This document shows positions 1-7,016 of a DNA stretch of 11,444 nt, one piece after another (the stretch's first letter is position 1; each line of letters starts with the position of its first letter). The stretch is taken from NCBI GenBank assembly GCA_964012875.1, contig CAXGUU010000087.1, forward strand, positions 1 to 11,444, given 5' to 3'. The position numbers and the translations under genes are program-made. A model generated the notes under the pieces. That model ran no database searches. It was not told where the DNA came from and saw nothing but the letters and a program-made list of their open reading frames with translations. The DNA comes from CAXGUU01 sp964012875 (GTDB lineage: Bacteria > Pseudomonadota > Gammaproteobacteria > Ga0077536).

Positions 1-20
1 AACGAGCCCGAAATTCCTGA

Positions 21-1001
21 TCCAAGATCGCGTCAATTCCGGTACTGGCGGGTGCGGTGACGATGCTGCTCACGGACAAGTTTTTCGGAACGGCTTTCTT
101 TAGCGCCGCCGGTGGCGGGGACCCCGTGATGTTCCAGCACATTTTCTGGTTCTTCGGCCACCCGGAGGTTTATATATTGATCCTGCCAGCCTTCGGCATC
201 GTCTCGGCTATCATTCCGACCTTCTGCCGCAAGCCGCTGTTCGGGTACAGCTCAATGGTCTACGCTTCGGCGGCGATCGCGTTTCTATCGTTCATCGTCT
301 GGGCGCATCACATGTTCACGGTTGGTATGCCGCTGGCCGGTGAGTTGTTCTTTATGTACACCACAGTCCTCATTGCCGTGCCAACGGGCGTTAAGGTCTT
401 CAACTGGGCTGCGACCATGTGGCAGAGTTCGATGACCTTCGAGACCCCGATGCTGTTCTCCATTGCATTCGTCGTGCTGTTCACAATTGGCGGCTTTTCC
501 GGTTTGATGCTAGGCGTAACACCAGTCGATTTCCAGTATCACGATACTTATTTCGTGGTTGCACATTTCCATTACGTGCTGGTTACAGGGGCGATCTACT
601 CCATCATGGCCGCCGTTTATTTCTGGATGCCGAAATGGACCGGGAACATGTATGACGAAACGCTCGGTAAATGGCATTTCTGGCTCTCAACCATTTCTGT
701 CAACGTACTGTTCTTCCCGCAGCATTTCCTCGGTCTCGCCGGTATGCCGCGCCGTATTCCTGACTACGCCGTGCAGTTCGCCGATTTCAATATGGTGTCC
801 AGCGTCGGTGGGCTTGTCTTCGGATTCTCGCAGCTCCTGTTCGTACTGGTCATAGTCAAGTGCGTTAAAGGCGGCGAGAAAGCGACGGACCAGGTTTGGG
901 ATGGCGCGCACGGTCTGGAATGGACCCTGTCGTCACCGCCGCCGTACCACAGCTTTAATACCCCGCCGGAACCATCCTCGATTGAAGGCGGCATGCGTTA
1001 A
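21..1001 (+). CDS. ctaD: Cytochrome c oxidase subunit I (aa3 type), 5' truncated
   Basis: Catalytic subunit of the aa3-type terminal oxidase in the inner membrane. It reduces O2 to water at the heme a3/Cu-B centre and pumps protons. The window holds roughly the C-terminal 60 percent. Counting from the GTG at 57 as residue 1, the Cu-B ligand and cross-link motif HPEVY is at 35-39 (His35, Tyr39), the Cu-B histidine pair is H84-H85 in WAHHMF, and the K-channel Thr110 and Lys113 are in PTGVKVFNW. The Mg-site pair is H162-D163, and the heme a3 and heme a ligands are H170 and H172 in VAHFHYV. All key residues are present. The GTG at 57 is internal, not the true start. The frame is open only back to 21 because a TGA lies in frame at 18-20 (see findings). 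Subunit II (ctaC) is expected just upstream of the window. Confidence 0.96.
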   Translation, partial: SKIASIPVLAGAVTMLLTDKFFGTAFFSAAGGGDPVMFQHIFWFFGHPEVYILILPAFGIVSAIIPTFCRKPLFGYSSMVYASAAIAFLSFIVWAHHMFTVGMPLAGELFFMYTTVLIAVPTGVKVFNWAATMWQSSMTFETPMLFSIAFVVLFTIGGFSGLMLGVTPVDFQYHDTYFVVAHFHYVLVTGAIYSIMAAVYFWMPKWTGNMYDETLGKWHFWLSTISVNVLFFPQHFLGLAGMPRRIPDYAVQFADFNMVSSVGGLVFGFSQLLFVLVIVKCVKGGEKATDQVWDGAHGLEWTLSSPPPYHSFNTPPEPSSIEGGMR

Positions 1002-1009
1002 GGCCTGAC

Positions 1010-1135
1010 GTGGGTGATCGAGACTCTGACAACGAAATGCACGCAGCGCAGCGCAGGTCCGCGGTGCGTGGCGCGATCGCGCTCGGGTTTATCGCTGTCG
1101 GGATCTACGTGTGGGCGCTCGTGTTGCATTTGTGA
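1010..1135 (+). CDS. Small single-span membrane protein between ctaD and ctaG
   Basis: A 41-residue ORF from a GTG start. It has a charged N-terminal stretch (about residues 1-20, rich in Asp, Arg and Gln) followed by one hydrophobic helix (about residues 21-40, GAIALGFIAVGIYVWAL) and ends almost directly after it. An AAGG at 1000-1003 lies 6 bases before the GTG and supports that start; an in-frame ATG at 1037 would give 32 residues. It begins 8 bases after the ctaD stop and ends 12 bases before ctaG. Tiny one-span proteins occupy this slot in many proteobacterial oxidase operons and are sometimes named cytochrome oxidase small assembly proteins. I infer a role in CtaD/CtaG assembly from position and topology only; I cannot confirm homology. 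Confidence 0.6.
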   Translation: MGDRDSDNEMHAAQRRSAVRGAIALGFIAVGIYVWALVLHL

Positions 1136-1147
1136 TTTGATCCGGCT

Positions 1148-1726
1148 ATGGCAAACGAGCAACTAGACCGCGCCAACCGGCGGATCGTCGGGCGTCTGCT
1201 GATTGCCACGGTTGCAATGTTCGCCTTTGGCTATGCGCTGGTGCCGCTGTACAACGTTTTTTGCGACATCACTGGCCTGAATGGTAAGACCGGGCGATTG
1301 GATGTCGCGACTGCAGCAACGCAAAGTGTTGATGAGTCGCGATGGATTACCGTTGAGTTCGTGACCAACGTCACAGCTGGCATGCCATGGGAATTTCGTC
1401 CGGTCATCAACAAGATTCAGGTGCATCCCGGCGCCGAAACGCAGGTCGAATTCGAGGCCGTGAATTTCGCTCAATACGAAGTTAATGGTAGCGCGGTGCC
1501 GAGCGTTGCGCCGAACGCCGCGGCGCGTTACTTCAACAAGACCGAATGCTTTTGTTTTAGCCAGCAAAAACTTGCGGCGGGCGAAACGAAGATCATGCCG
1601 GTCAGGTTCGTCGTTGATCCCAAACTACCGGACCATGTCCGGACGGTAACCCTGGCGTATACATTTTTTGAATCACAGCAAACCTCGCAGTTGCCGCAGG
1701 CAGCGACATTTTCGCCAAATTCCTGA
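1148..1726 (+). CDS. ctaG: Cytochrome c oxidase assembly protein CtaG (Cox11 family)
   Basis: Copper chaperone that delivers Cu(I) to the Cu-B site of subunit I. The 192-residue protein has one N-terminal membrane helix (about residues 13-33) and a periplasmic immunoglobulin-like domain. Family hallmarks are visible: YNVFCDITG with Cys39 just outside the membrane, AVPSVAPNAAARYFNKT, and the copper-binding CFCF motif with Cys134 and Cys136, followed by MPVRFVVDP. Length is normal for the family. It lies between ctaD and ctaE, the usual position. No strong ribosome binding site precedes the ATG, which may mean that translation is coupled to the small upstream ORF that ends 12 bases earlier (inference). 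Confidence 0.97.
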   Translation: MANEQLDRANRRIVGRLLIATVAMFAFGYALVPLYNVFCDITGLNGKTGRLDVATAATQSVDESRWITVEFVTNVTAGMPWEFRPVINKIQVHPGAETQVEFEAVNFAQYEVNGSAVPSVAPNAAARYFNKTECFCFSQQKLAAGETKIMPVRFVVDPKLPDHVRTVTLAYTFFESQQTSQLPQAATFSPNS

Positions 1727-1761
1727 TCATTTGAACATCCAAGCTAAAAGAGTAACTAGTC

Positions 1762-2637
1762 ATGGCTGATGGACATTCCGATTACTACATTCCCGAACCC
1801 AGTCACTGGCCGCTGATCGCGTCGGTCGCAATTTTCACCATGTTTGTGGGTGGTGCTACGCTGCTCAATGGTGCGAACATTGGTCAGGTCATACTGGGGC
1901 TTGGATTTCTGCTCTTCGTTTTTATGCTGTTCGGCTGGTTTGGTGTGGTCATCAAGGAAAGCGAAGGTGGTATCTATAACGACGAAGTAGATGTCAGTTT
2001 CCGCATGGGCATGATGTGGTTCATTTTCTCCGAAGTGATGTTCTTCGCTGCGTTTTTCGGCGCCTTGTATTACGCCCGTATTTATTCAGTGCCGTGGCTC
2101 GCGGGCGAAGGCTCCGGCGCCGCGACCAATCAATTCCTGTGGCCCGAATTCGTGGCTGCATGGCCATTATTTGAAGCGCCATCCAACTACGGCTTCACTC
2201 ACTTCAAGGAAACCATCGGTGCCTGGGGCGTACCCTTGTGGAACACCATTATTTTGCTGACCAGCGGCGTCACAGTCACCATTGCGCATCACGGGTTGAA
2301 GAAAGGTCATCGCCAGCAACTAATTTGGGGGCTAGTGGCAACGGTGGCACTTGGCATGTTGTTCGTTTTCCTGCAGGCCGAAGAATACGGCCACGCCTAT
2401 AACGATCTGGGGCTGACCTTAAACTCCGGCATTTATGGCGCGACATTTTTCATGCTGACGGGGTTTCACGGCTTCCACGTCACTATGGGCACGATCATGC
2501 TGGCTGTGATTCTTGCCCGCTCAATCAAGGGTCATTTCACCGCCAATCACCATTTCGGGTTCGAAGCGGTCGCATGGTACTGGCACTTTGTTGATGTCGT
2601 CTGGATCGGCCTGTTCATCTTCGTGTACGCGATATAG
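1762..2637 (+). CDS. ctaE: Cytochrome c oxidase subunit III
   Basis: Third core subunit of the aa3 oxidase, an all-helical inner membrane protein thought to stabilise proton uptake and turnover of subunit I. The 291-residue protein reads as seven membrane spans, with the conserved FHGFHVTMGT segment around residue 237 and the C-terminal HFGFEAVAWYWHFVDVVW block. Its length fits the family. An AAGAG about 9 bases upstream of the ATG is a plausible ribosome binding site. It is the last gene of the ctaD-ctaG-ctaE transcript: a strong hairpin terminator follows 22 bases after the stop codon. Confidence 0.97.
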   Translation: MADGHSDYYIPEPSHWPLIASVAIFTMFVGGATLLNGANIGQVILGLGFLLFVFMLFGWFGVVIKESEGGIYNDEVDVSFRMGMMWFIFSEVMFFAAFFGALYYARIYSVPWLAGEGSGAATNQFLWPEFVAAWPLFEAPSNYGFTHFKETIGAWGVPLWNTIILLTSGVTVTIAHHGLKKGHRQQLIWGLVATVALGMLFVFLQAEEYGHAYNDLGLTLNSGIYGATFFMLTGFHGFHVTMGTIMLAVILARSIKGHFTANHHFGFEAVAWYWHFVDVVWIGLFIFVYAI

Positions 2638-2658
2638 CGAAGCCTTACCGACGAGCGG

Positions 2659-2689
2659 AAAAGCGCCACTTTAACGTGGCGTTTTTTTT
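2659..2689 (+). terminator. Rho-independent terminator after ctaE, probably bidirectional
   Basis: A perfect 6-bp stem, CGCCAC (2664-2669) with GTGGCG (2676-2681), closes a 6-base loop and is followed by eight T residues (2682-2689). The A-rich run just before the stem can pair with part of the T-tract. Read from the minus strand, the same stem is followed by CTTTT, so it can also end the convergent DUF2909-type gene, whose stop codon is about 33 bases away. Confidence 0.92.
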
Positions 2690-2721
2690 GTCTCATGGTG
2701 GGGGTGCCTGTCAGCGACTCG

Positions 2722-2937
2722 TTAAGTGTTAAACGAGACGAACCCGAGTGCGTTCAGAATGAAGATCGTCGCGAGCAACGCGACCGAAAGAACGACCCGA
2801 ATGGTCAGGGCATTGACCATCGCATTGTCGTTCTGGTTTTTGCGAAACATCAGGCTGTGAAAAGCTTTCGCGAGAAAACCAACGATGATCAGAAAAACTC
2901 CGATGATGAAATATTTAACAGTAGATGATTCGATCAT
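2722..2937 (-). CDS. Twin-transmembrane small protein (DUF2909 type)
   Basis: A 71-residue protein with two hydrophobic helices (about residues 8-26 and 44-66) joined by a short charged loop (FRKNQNDN). The segment NALTIRVVLSVALL matches my memory of the twin-transmembrane DUF2909 family, which in pseudomonads also lies between coxC and SURF1. Function is unknown; the neighbourhood suggests a role in oxidase biogenesis, but that is inference. I chose the ATG at 2937 because the protein then starts just before the first helix, as in relatives. ATGs at 2967, 2976 and 2979 would add 10 to 14 residues, and no site has a convincing ribosome binding site. It is divergent from SURF1, which begins about 60 bases away. 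Confidence 0.75.
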   Translation of the reverse strand: MIESSTVKYFIIGVFLIIVGFLAKAFHSLMFRKNQNDNAMVNALTIRVVLSVALLATIFILNALGFVSFNT

Positions 2938-2998
2938 GGTTTGTGTCGGAAGAAACGATGCGCTCATTATCAGCATCAAACCCGATTAGCTCAACGTC

Positions 2999-3715
2999 AT
3001 GCGTCATTACCTCGGTCTTATTGCGATTTTTGTCGGTGGCTGCCTGATTTTGACAAGGCTGGGATTGTGGCAACTTGATCGCGCCGAACAAAAGCGTGAG
3101 CGTCATCGGGAATTTACGACGGCGTTCGAGCAAAAGCCGATCGCCTTCGATATCATTGCGCTACGTGACGCACCGGCCTCCACATGGCGGCGCACGCGCG
3201 TACAGGGCACTTTCTCAAAGCGTTTAATATTGCTGGATAACCGGACCCAACATGGCCGCTCCGGCTACGATGTGTTATCACCCTTCGAGACCCGCACCGG
3301 GCGCACCTTACTCGTTGAGCGGGGTTGGATACCGCTGCCGCCTGACCGCCGGACGGTGCCGGCCATCTCGGCGCCCGAGTCCGTGGCCACACTCGAGGGT
3401 TATCTCGGCCCTGAACCGGTCGCCGGTCTCGCCTTCAATCAGGCTGCTGACGTGACGGAAACGCTGGCGCCGGATGTCTACCGCATTCAACGCCTGGAAC
3501 TGGACAATTTGCGCGCGACCCTCGGCACTGACCTGTGGCCGACAGTTTTGTATCTTGATGCCGGTATGCCGGGCGCACTGGCTGTCGAACGTAAGCTGCC
3601 GGGCGACGGCGCAGCGAAACATACGGCCTACGCCGTACAATGGTTTTCCATGGCCGCTGTTCTCGCAGCAATAGGCATGTGGAATTTGAAACGCCGACAG
3701 TGGAAACCTTCATGA
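2999..3715 (+). CDS. SURF1 family cytochrome oxidase biogenesis protein
   Basis: Inner membrane assembly factor involved in inserting heme a/a3 into subunit I. The 238-residue protein has the family's topology of two membrane helices, N-terminal (about 3-20) and C-terminal (about 212-231), with a large periplasmic domain between. Signature elements are LGLWQLDRAEQK (21-32), LLDNRTQHGRSGYDVLSPF (78-96) and VERGWIP (106-112). AVQWFSMA precedes the last helix. The ATG is the first possible start, since an in-frame TAG lies at 2987-2989. It opens the second oxidase-related operon. Its stop codon overlaps the ATG of the next gene (ATGA at 3712-3715), so the two are probably translationally coupled. 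Confidence 0.95.
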   Translation: MRHYLGLIAIFVGGCLILTRLGLWQLDRAEQKRERHREFTTAFEQKPIAFDIIALRDAPASTWRRTRVQGTFSKRLILLDNRTQHGRSGYDVLSPFETRTGRTLLVERGWIPLPPDRRTVPAISAPESVATLEGYLGPEPVAGLAFNQAADVTETLAPDVYRIQRLELDNLRATLGTDLWPTVLYLDAGMPGALAVERKLPGDGAAKHTAYAVQWFSMAAVLAAIGMWNLKRRQWKPS

Positions 3716-4290
3716 ACGAGACCCCCTCGACAACAAACACGCGCTCAAAGCTGACACTGCTACTGATAGTCGCGGTCTTTGTTGTGCCGATTGGTGCGGC
3801 TTGGTGGTATGCGACTTTAGGGGCTGATCGAATTGCCGGCGACATGTTAAATCATGGTGAGTTACTGACACCCCCAATCGATACACGGGAAAATTCCGCG
3901 CTGTCGACCCTGTCCGGCCTAAGTCTCGGCCCCGGTGAATGGGCGATGATTTATCTCGGTAGGGAAGCGTGTGACGCGGCTTGCCAGGCCGCAGTCGAAA
4001 AACTACTGACCATTCACACGGTGCTTGGCCATCATGGTGAACGCGTTCGCCTGGCGGCGACGGTCAGTGAGGATTCCGCGGCCCAGACCAGCCGGCGCCT
4101 TGAGTATTTTAATGAGGGTGGGTTGCGCAAGGCACTCTACGATGGCCTCCGGCCGGCGCACTCGAATACCGCGCACATCCTGTTTCTTGATTGGCGCGGG
4201 CAAATTCCCATCCGCTTCGATGGTGACGCCGCGCCCGCCGGCATCACGAAAGACATCAAGCGCCTGCTACGGGGCTCAAAGATCAACTGA
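3712..4290 (+). CDS. SCO-like membrane-anchored thioredoxin-fold protein of the cox cluster
   Basis: A 192-residue protein with one N-terminal membrane helix (about residues 13-34) and a soluble domain predicted to face the periplasm. Visible motifs are NHGELLTPP (47-55), REACDAAC giving a C87-x3-C91 pair, and a later H150 followed by a beta-strand-like HILFLDWRGQI. A CxxxC pair plus a distal His is the copper/thiol signature of SCO proteins, although the Cys-to-His spacing (59 residues) is shorter than in SCO1. Relatives sit between SURF1 and ctaA in other proteobacteria, usually labelled hypothetical. I infer a role in Cu-A maturation or in keeping its thiols reduced. The start is set by the ATGA overlap with SURF1; a longer frame back to 3640 only overlaps SURF1. 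It ends one base before ctaA. Confidence 0.85.
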   Translation: MNETPSTTNTRSKLTLLLIVAVFVVPIGAAWWYATLGADRIAGDMLNHGELLTPPIDTRENSALSTLSGLSLGPGEWAMIYLGREACDAACQAAVEKLLTIHTVLGHHGERVRLAATVSEDSAAQTSRRLEYFNEGGLRKALYDGLRPAHSNTAHILFLDWRGQIPIRFDGDAAPAGITKDIKRLLRGSKIN

Positions 4291-4291
4291 G

Positions 4292-5290
4292 ATGAACGCC
4301 GAGCGGGACATAGGCTGGGTACTGGTGGTGCTGGCGCTGACCGTGATCGTCTTTGGTGCTTACGTGCGTTTGAGCGACGCCGGCCTCGGCTGTCCCGACT
4401 GGCCGGGTTGTTACGGCCGCCTGCTCGTGCCCGAGACCGAAGCCCCGGTGCACCTCGAAAATCCGAATTGGTCCTATCGTCCGTTGGAGCAGGGTAAGGC
4501 GTGGCGCGAGATGGTCCATCGTTACCTTGCCAGCACGCTCGGGCTCGGCATCATCGTGCTGGCGCTGGTCGTGTTCAGACAAGGCCGGGCGGAAACTCGC
4601 CCTGCGGCCGAACGCGCCATTGTGTATCTGCTGGTACCGCTGGTCGTATTTCAGGGTTTGCTCGGCATGTGGACTGTGACCCTGCTGCTGAAACCGCTGG
4701 TGGTCTCAGCTCATCTCCTCGGCGGCCTGTCTACCCTCGCGCTGCTGTGGTGGCACCTGCTGAATCGCCTTCGCGGCCCGGTTTCAGAGCCTCGCGCGGA
4801 AAGCGCCACCGCGAAATGGGGCGCGATCGGACTCGGCCTGTTGGTTTTTCAAATATTCCTTGGCGGCTGGACCAGTACCAATTATGCCGCGCTTGCGTGC
4901 ATTGACTTTCCCACCTGCCACGGTCAGTGGTGGCCACAAATGGATTTCGCCGAAGCGTTCGTACTGTGGCGCGGATTGGGCGTGAATTACGAATTCGGTG
5001 TACTCGAGACGCCTGCTCGCACCGCCATTCACTATTCCCACCGACTGGGCGCAGCGGTCACGGCGCTGGTGCTGGCGGCGATCGCGATTGGCGCATTGCG
5101 CGCTGCCGCGGCCCCTTTGGTGCGCTCGGCCTGGTGTATACTCGTCGCCCTGACGGCCCAGATCGGGCTTGGTATTACTAACGTCCTCGGCGGCCTGCCA
5201 CTGGCCATCGCAGTCGCCCATAATGCGGTCGCAGCGCTCTTGCTGATGTCAGTGCTGGCATTGCTGCACGCGGCGCGCCGATACGTATAG
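4292..5290 (+). CDS. ctaA: Heme A synthase (COX15/CtaA family)
   Basis: Inner membrane enzyme that oxidises the C8 methyl of heme O to the formyl of heme A, the cofactor of the aa3 oxidase. The 332-residue protein shows eight hydrophobic helices in two similar halves. The four conserved heme-ligand histidines are H76 (EMVHR), H141 (AHLLGG), H250 (HYSHRLG) and H310 (AHNAV). The two Cys-containing loops are GLGCPDWPGC (Cys34, Cys40) and CIDFPTC (Cys203, Cys209). The start is the ATG one base after the previous stop codon, and the protein then begins just before its first helix as in relatives. The frame is open back to 4025, but that part only overlaps the preceding gene. ctaB follows after 9 bases. 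Confidence 0.97.
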   Translation: MNAERDIGWVLVVLALTVIVFGAYVRLSDAGLGCPDWPGCYGRLLVPETEAPVHLENPNWSYRPLEQGKAWREMVHRYLASTLGLGIIVLALVVFRQGRAETRPAAERAIVYLLVPLVVFQGLLGMWTVTLLLKPLVVSAHLLGGLSTLALLWWHLLNRLRGPVSEPRAESATAKWGAIGLGLLVFQIFLGGWTSTNYAALACIDFPTCHGQWWPQMDFAEAFVLWRGLGVNYEFGVLETPARTAIHYSHRLGAAVTALVLAAIAIGALRAAAAPLVRSAWCILVALTAQIGLGITNVLGGLPLAIAVAHNAVAALLLMSVLALLHAARRYV

Positions 5291-5299
5291 TCGAACTCA

Positions 5300-6217
5300 A
5301 TGGCAACTAACACGCTTGTCTCGTCAACGCTTGGATACTGGCGCGAATACGCCCAGCTGTGCAAGTTGCGGGTGGTCGGCCTGATCGTGTTCACTGCCGT
5401 CATCGGTATGTTCCTGGCCACGCCGGGATTCGTGCCGTTATCGGTCCTGATACCCGCCACCTTCGGCATTGGTCTTGCCGCGGCATCTGCCGCCGCCATC
5501 AACCACGTTGCTGAGTACCGCATCGACGCCCTGATGGTTCGAACGCAGAATAGGCCGTTACCCCAGGGTGGGCTCGGCCGCGGGCAGGCGCTGGCGTTTG
5601 CGTTGCTGATTGGCGCCATTTCGATGTATCTGCTGGTCGCGTTCGTCAATGTATTGACCGCTGTCCTGACCTTCGCTTCGCTCATCGGTTATGCCGTCAT
5701 CTATACGATGTACCTGAAATACGCGACCCCACAAAATATTGTGATTGGCGGGGCAGCCGGTGCCGCGCCGCCCGTATTGGGTTGGGTCGCGGTGACGGGC
5801 AACGTGCATCCCCACGCCCTGCTTTTGTTCTTGATTATTTTTGCGTGGACGCCACCGCATTTCTGGGCACTGGCGATCCACCGGCGCGAGGACTATGCCA
5901 AGGCCTCAATCCCGATGTTGCCGATCACCCACGGGGTCGATTTCACGCGTCGCCAAATATTGTTGTACACAGTCATTCTGGTCATCGCGACCATCCTGCC
6001 CTATGCGACTTACATGTGTGGCGAAATTTATCTTGCCGGCGCGCTGATGTTGGATGTCGGGTTTTTGTACTACGTCATTCGTATGCAGTTTGATCATGAT
6101 GATGAACTGGCCCTCGCGACCTTTCGCTATTCGATCATCTATTTAAGCCTCCTGTTCGCAGTGTTCTTCCTTGACCATTACTGGGTACCGACGGCCGCAT
6201 TCTTAAGTGCGGCATGA
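5300..6217 (+). CDS. ctaB: Protoheme IX farnesyltransferase (heme O synthase)
   Basis: UbiA-family inner membrane prenyltransferase that adds the farnesyl group to heme B, giving heme O for CtaA. The 305-residue protein has about nine hydrophobic segments. The first polyprenyl-diphosphate motif is N68-x3-E72-x3-D76 in NHVAEYRID, with Glu at the position often held by Asp, followed by RTQNRPLPQG. Further hallmarks are QNIVIGGAAGAAPPVLGW (145-162), TPPHFWALAIHRREDY and IPMLPITHG. Length is typical. It lies 9 bases after ctaA, so the two heme A pathway enzymes are made together. Its stop codon overlaps the next gene's ATG (ATGA, 6214-6217). Confidence 0.97.
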   Translation: MATNTLVSSTLGYWREYAQLCKLRVVGLIVFTAVIGMFLATPGFVPLSVLIPATFGIGLAAASAAAINHVAEYRIDALMVRTQNRPLPQGGLGRGQALAFALLIGAISMYLLVAFVNVLTAVLTFASLIGYAVIYTMYLKYATPQNIVIGGAAGAAPPVLGWVAVTGNVHPHALLLFLIIFAWTPPHFWALAIHRREDYAKASIPMLPITHGVDFTRRQILLYTVILVIATILPYATYMCGEIYLAGALMLDVGFLYYVIRMQFDHDDELALATFRYSIIYLSLLFAVFFLDHYWVPTAAFLSAA

Positions 6218-6939
6218 GCGCGGCTCAGAGGCAGCGTGTAGGGCCCGTGCTGCCGATCTGGTTGTGGCTGTGGTTTCCGCCGGTACTGTTGCTGGTGATA
6301 TTGCCCATCCGCATGATCGATCCTGCCCTGTACCGCAGTTTTGTCGACGGCGAACTTGGTCTGATTGAGCTGACGACACCAGCCATCGCCATCATAGGCG
6401 CCGTTGTCGGAATTAGGTTGGCGCTGAGCCTGCGCCAGTACCTGTTGAGTTGGCTATGGTGCTGGACGGTTGTCATGACCCTGGCGTGTATCTATTTCGC
6501 GGGCGAGGAACTCTCGTGGGGCCAGCATCTGGTTGGTTGGTCGACGCCTGACTACATTGGTGCTATCAATGATCAGAACGAAACCAATCTGCATAACATG
6601 AGCAGTTGGTTCGACCAGAAGCCACGGCTGATGCTGGAAATATGGGTGTTGGTCGGTGGCGTGATCGTGGCCGCTCGCGGTCAGCGTGGCCAGACCACAG
6701 TCGTGCCAGCCCGCATCTCAAGCTGGGTCTGGCCAACGGTGGATTGTCTGCCGGCCGCGGTGCTCGGCATCCTGATTCGTATGCCGGAGCGACTGAAAGA
6801 CCTGTTCAGCCTTCAATCACTGCCCTACGAACTCCGCTACAGCGAGCCCCAGGAATACTACTTTGCCTTGTTCCTGGCACTGTACCTGATGGCCCTGTCC
6901 GCCCGGGTTCGGGCCGACCTTAGTGCGGCCGGCGGCTAA
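6214..6939 (+). CDS. Integral membrane protein of unknown function with GEELSWGQ motif
   Basis: I do not recognise a named function. The 241-residue protein has hydrophobic segments at about 13-31, 52-72, 77-96, 140-154, 170-188 and 215-231. Between the third and fourth lies a polar block: GEELSWGQ (97-104), then NDQNETNLHN (119-128). A later SEPQEYY (210-216) comes just before the last helix. I recall GEExSWGQ plus NExNLHN as a combination in unannotated bacterial membrane proteins; the acidic, Asn and His residues are the kind that form a metal or catalytic site, but that is inference. Its ATG overlaps the ctaB stop, so it is probably co-translated with ctaB. In related clusters a SCO/SenC gene often holds this slot, and this protein has no SCO features. 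Base composition matches its neighbours. Confidence 0.85.
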   Translation: MSAAQRQRVGPVLPIWLWLWFPPVLLLVILPIRMIDPALYRSFVDGELGLIELTTPAIAIIGAVVGIRLALSLRQYLLSWLWCWTVVMTLACIYFAGEELSWGQHLVGWSTPDYIGAINDQNETNLHNMSSWFDQKPRLMLEIWVLVGGVIVAARGQRGQTTVVPARISSWVWPTVDCLPAAVLGILIRMPERLKDLFSLQSLPYELRYSEPQEYYFALFLALYLMALSARVRADLSAAGG

Positions 6940-6949
6940 CACCGGCCGC
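6925..6949 (+). terminator. Candidate hairpin at the end of the SURF1-ctaA-ctaB operon
   Basis: A perfect 8-bp GC-rich inverted repeat, GCGGCCGG (6925-6932) and CCGGCCGC (6942-6949), has a 9-base loop that contains the stop codon of the preceding gene. It sits between convergent transcripts and is strong enough to stall polymerase. No T-tract follows it directly; a run of five T lies at 7002-7006. It could therefore be a factor-dependent or 3'-end-protecting hairpin rather than a classic intrinsic terminator. Confidence 0.45.
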
Positions 6950-7016
6950 GCAAACGCCTCGAGCGCGCCGCGCGCAATGTTGCGCAGCACGTCGGCTCGC
7001 GTTTTTCAGTTGCCAG

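Noticed and set aside
2938..2998. Possible promoter for SURF1 (TTGTGT with CATTAT)
   Set aside because: Match to consensus is too weak to report, though some promoter must exist between the ctaE terminator and SURF1.
3435..3845. Minus-strand ORF opposite the SURF1 / SCO-like junction
   Set aside because: Antisense to two overlapping conserved genes; the protein is low-complexity and Arg/Pro-rich.
4025..4291. 89-residue N-terminal extension of ctaA
   Set aside because: It overlaps the preceding gene out of frame and does not resemble CtaA; the ATG at 4292 begins right before the first helix.
5032..5685. Long minus-strand ORF (217 codons) across the end of ctaA and start of ctaB
   Set aside because: It lies fully antisense to two clearly real genes, has no recognisable domain, and is a by-product of GC-rich codon use.
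5300..6217. Glu replacing the first Asp in the CtaB NxxxDxxxD motif
   Set aside because: Acidic character is kept, and this substitution occurs in UbiA-family enzymes; not evidence of lost activity.
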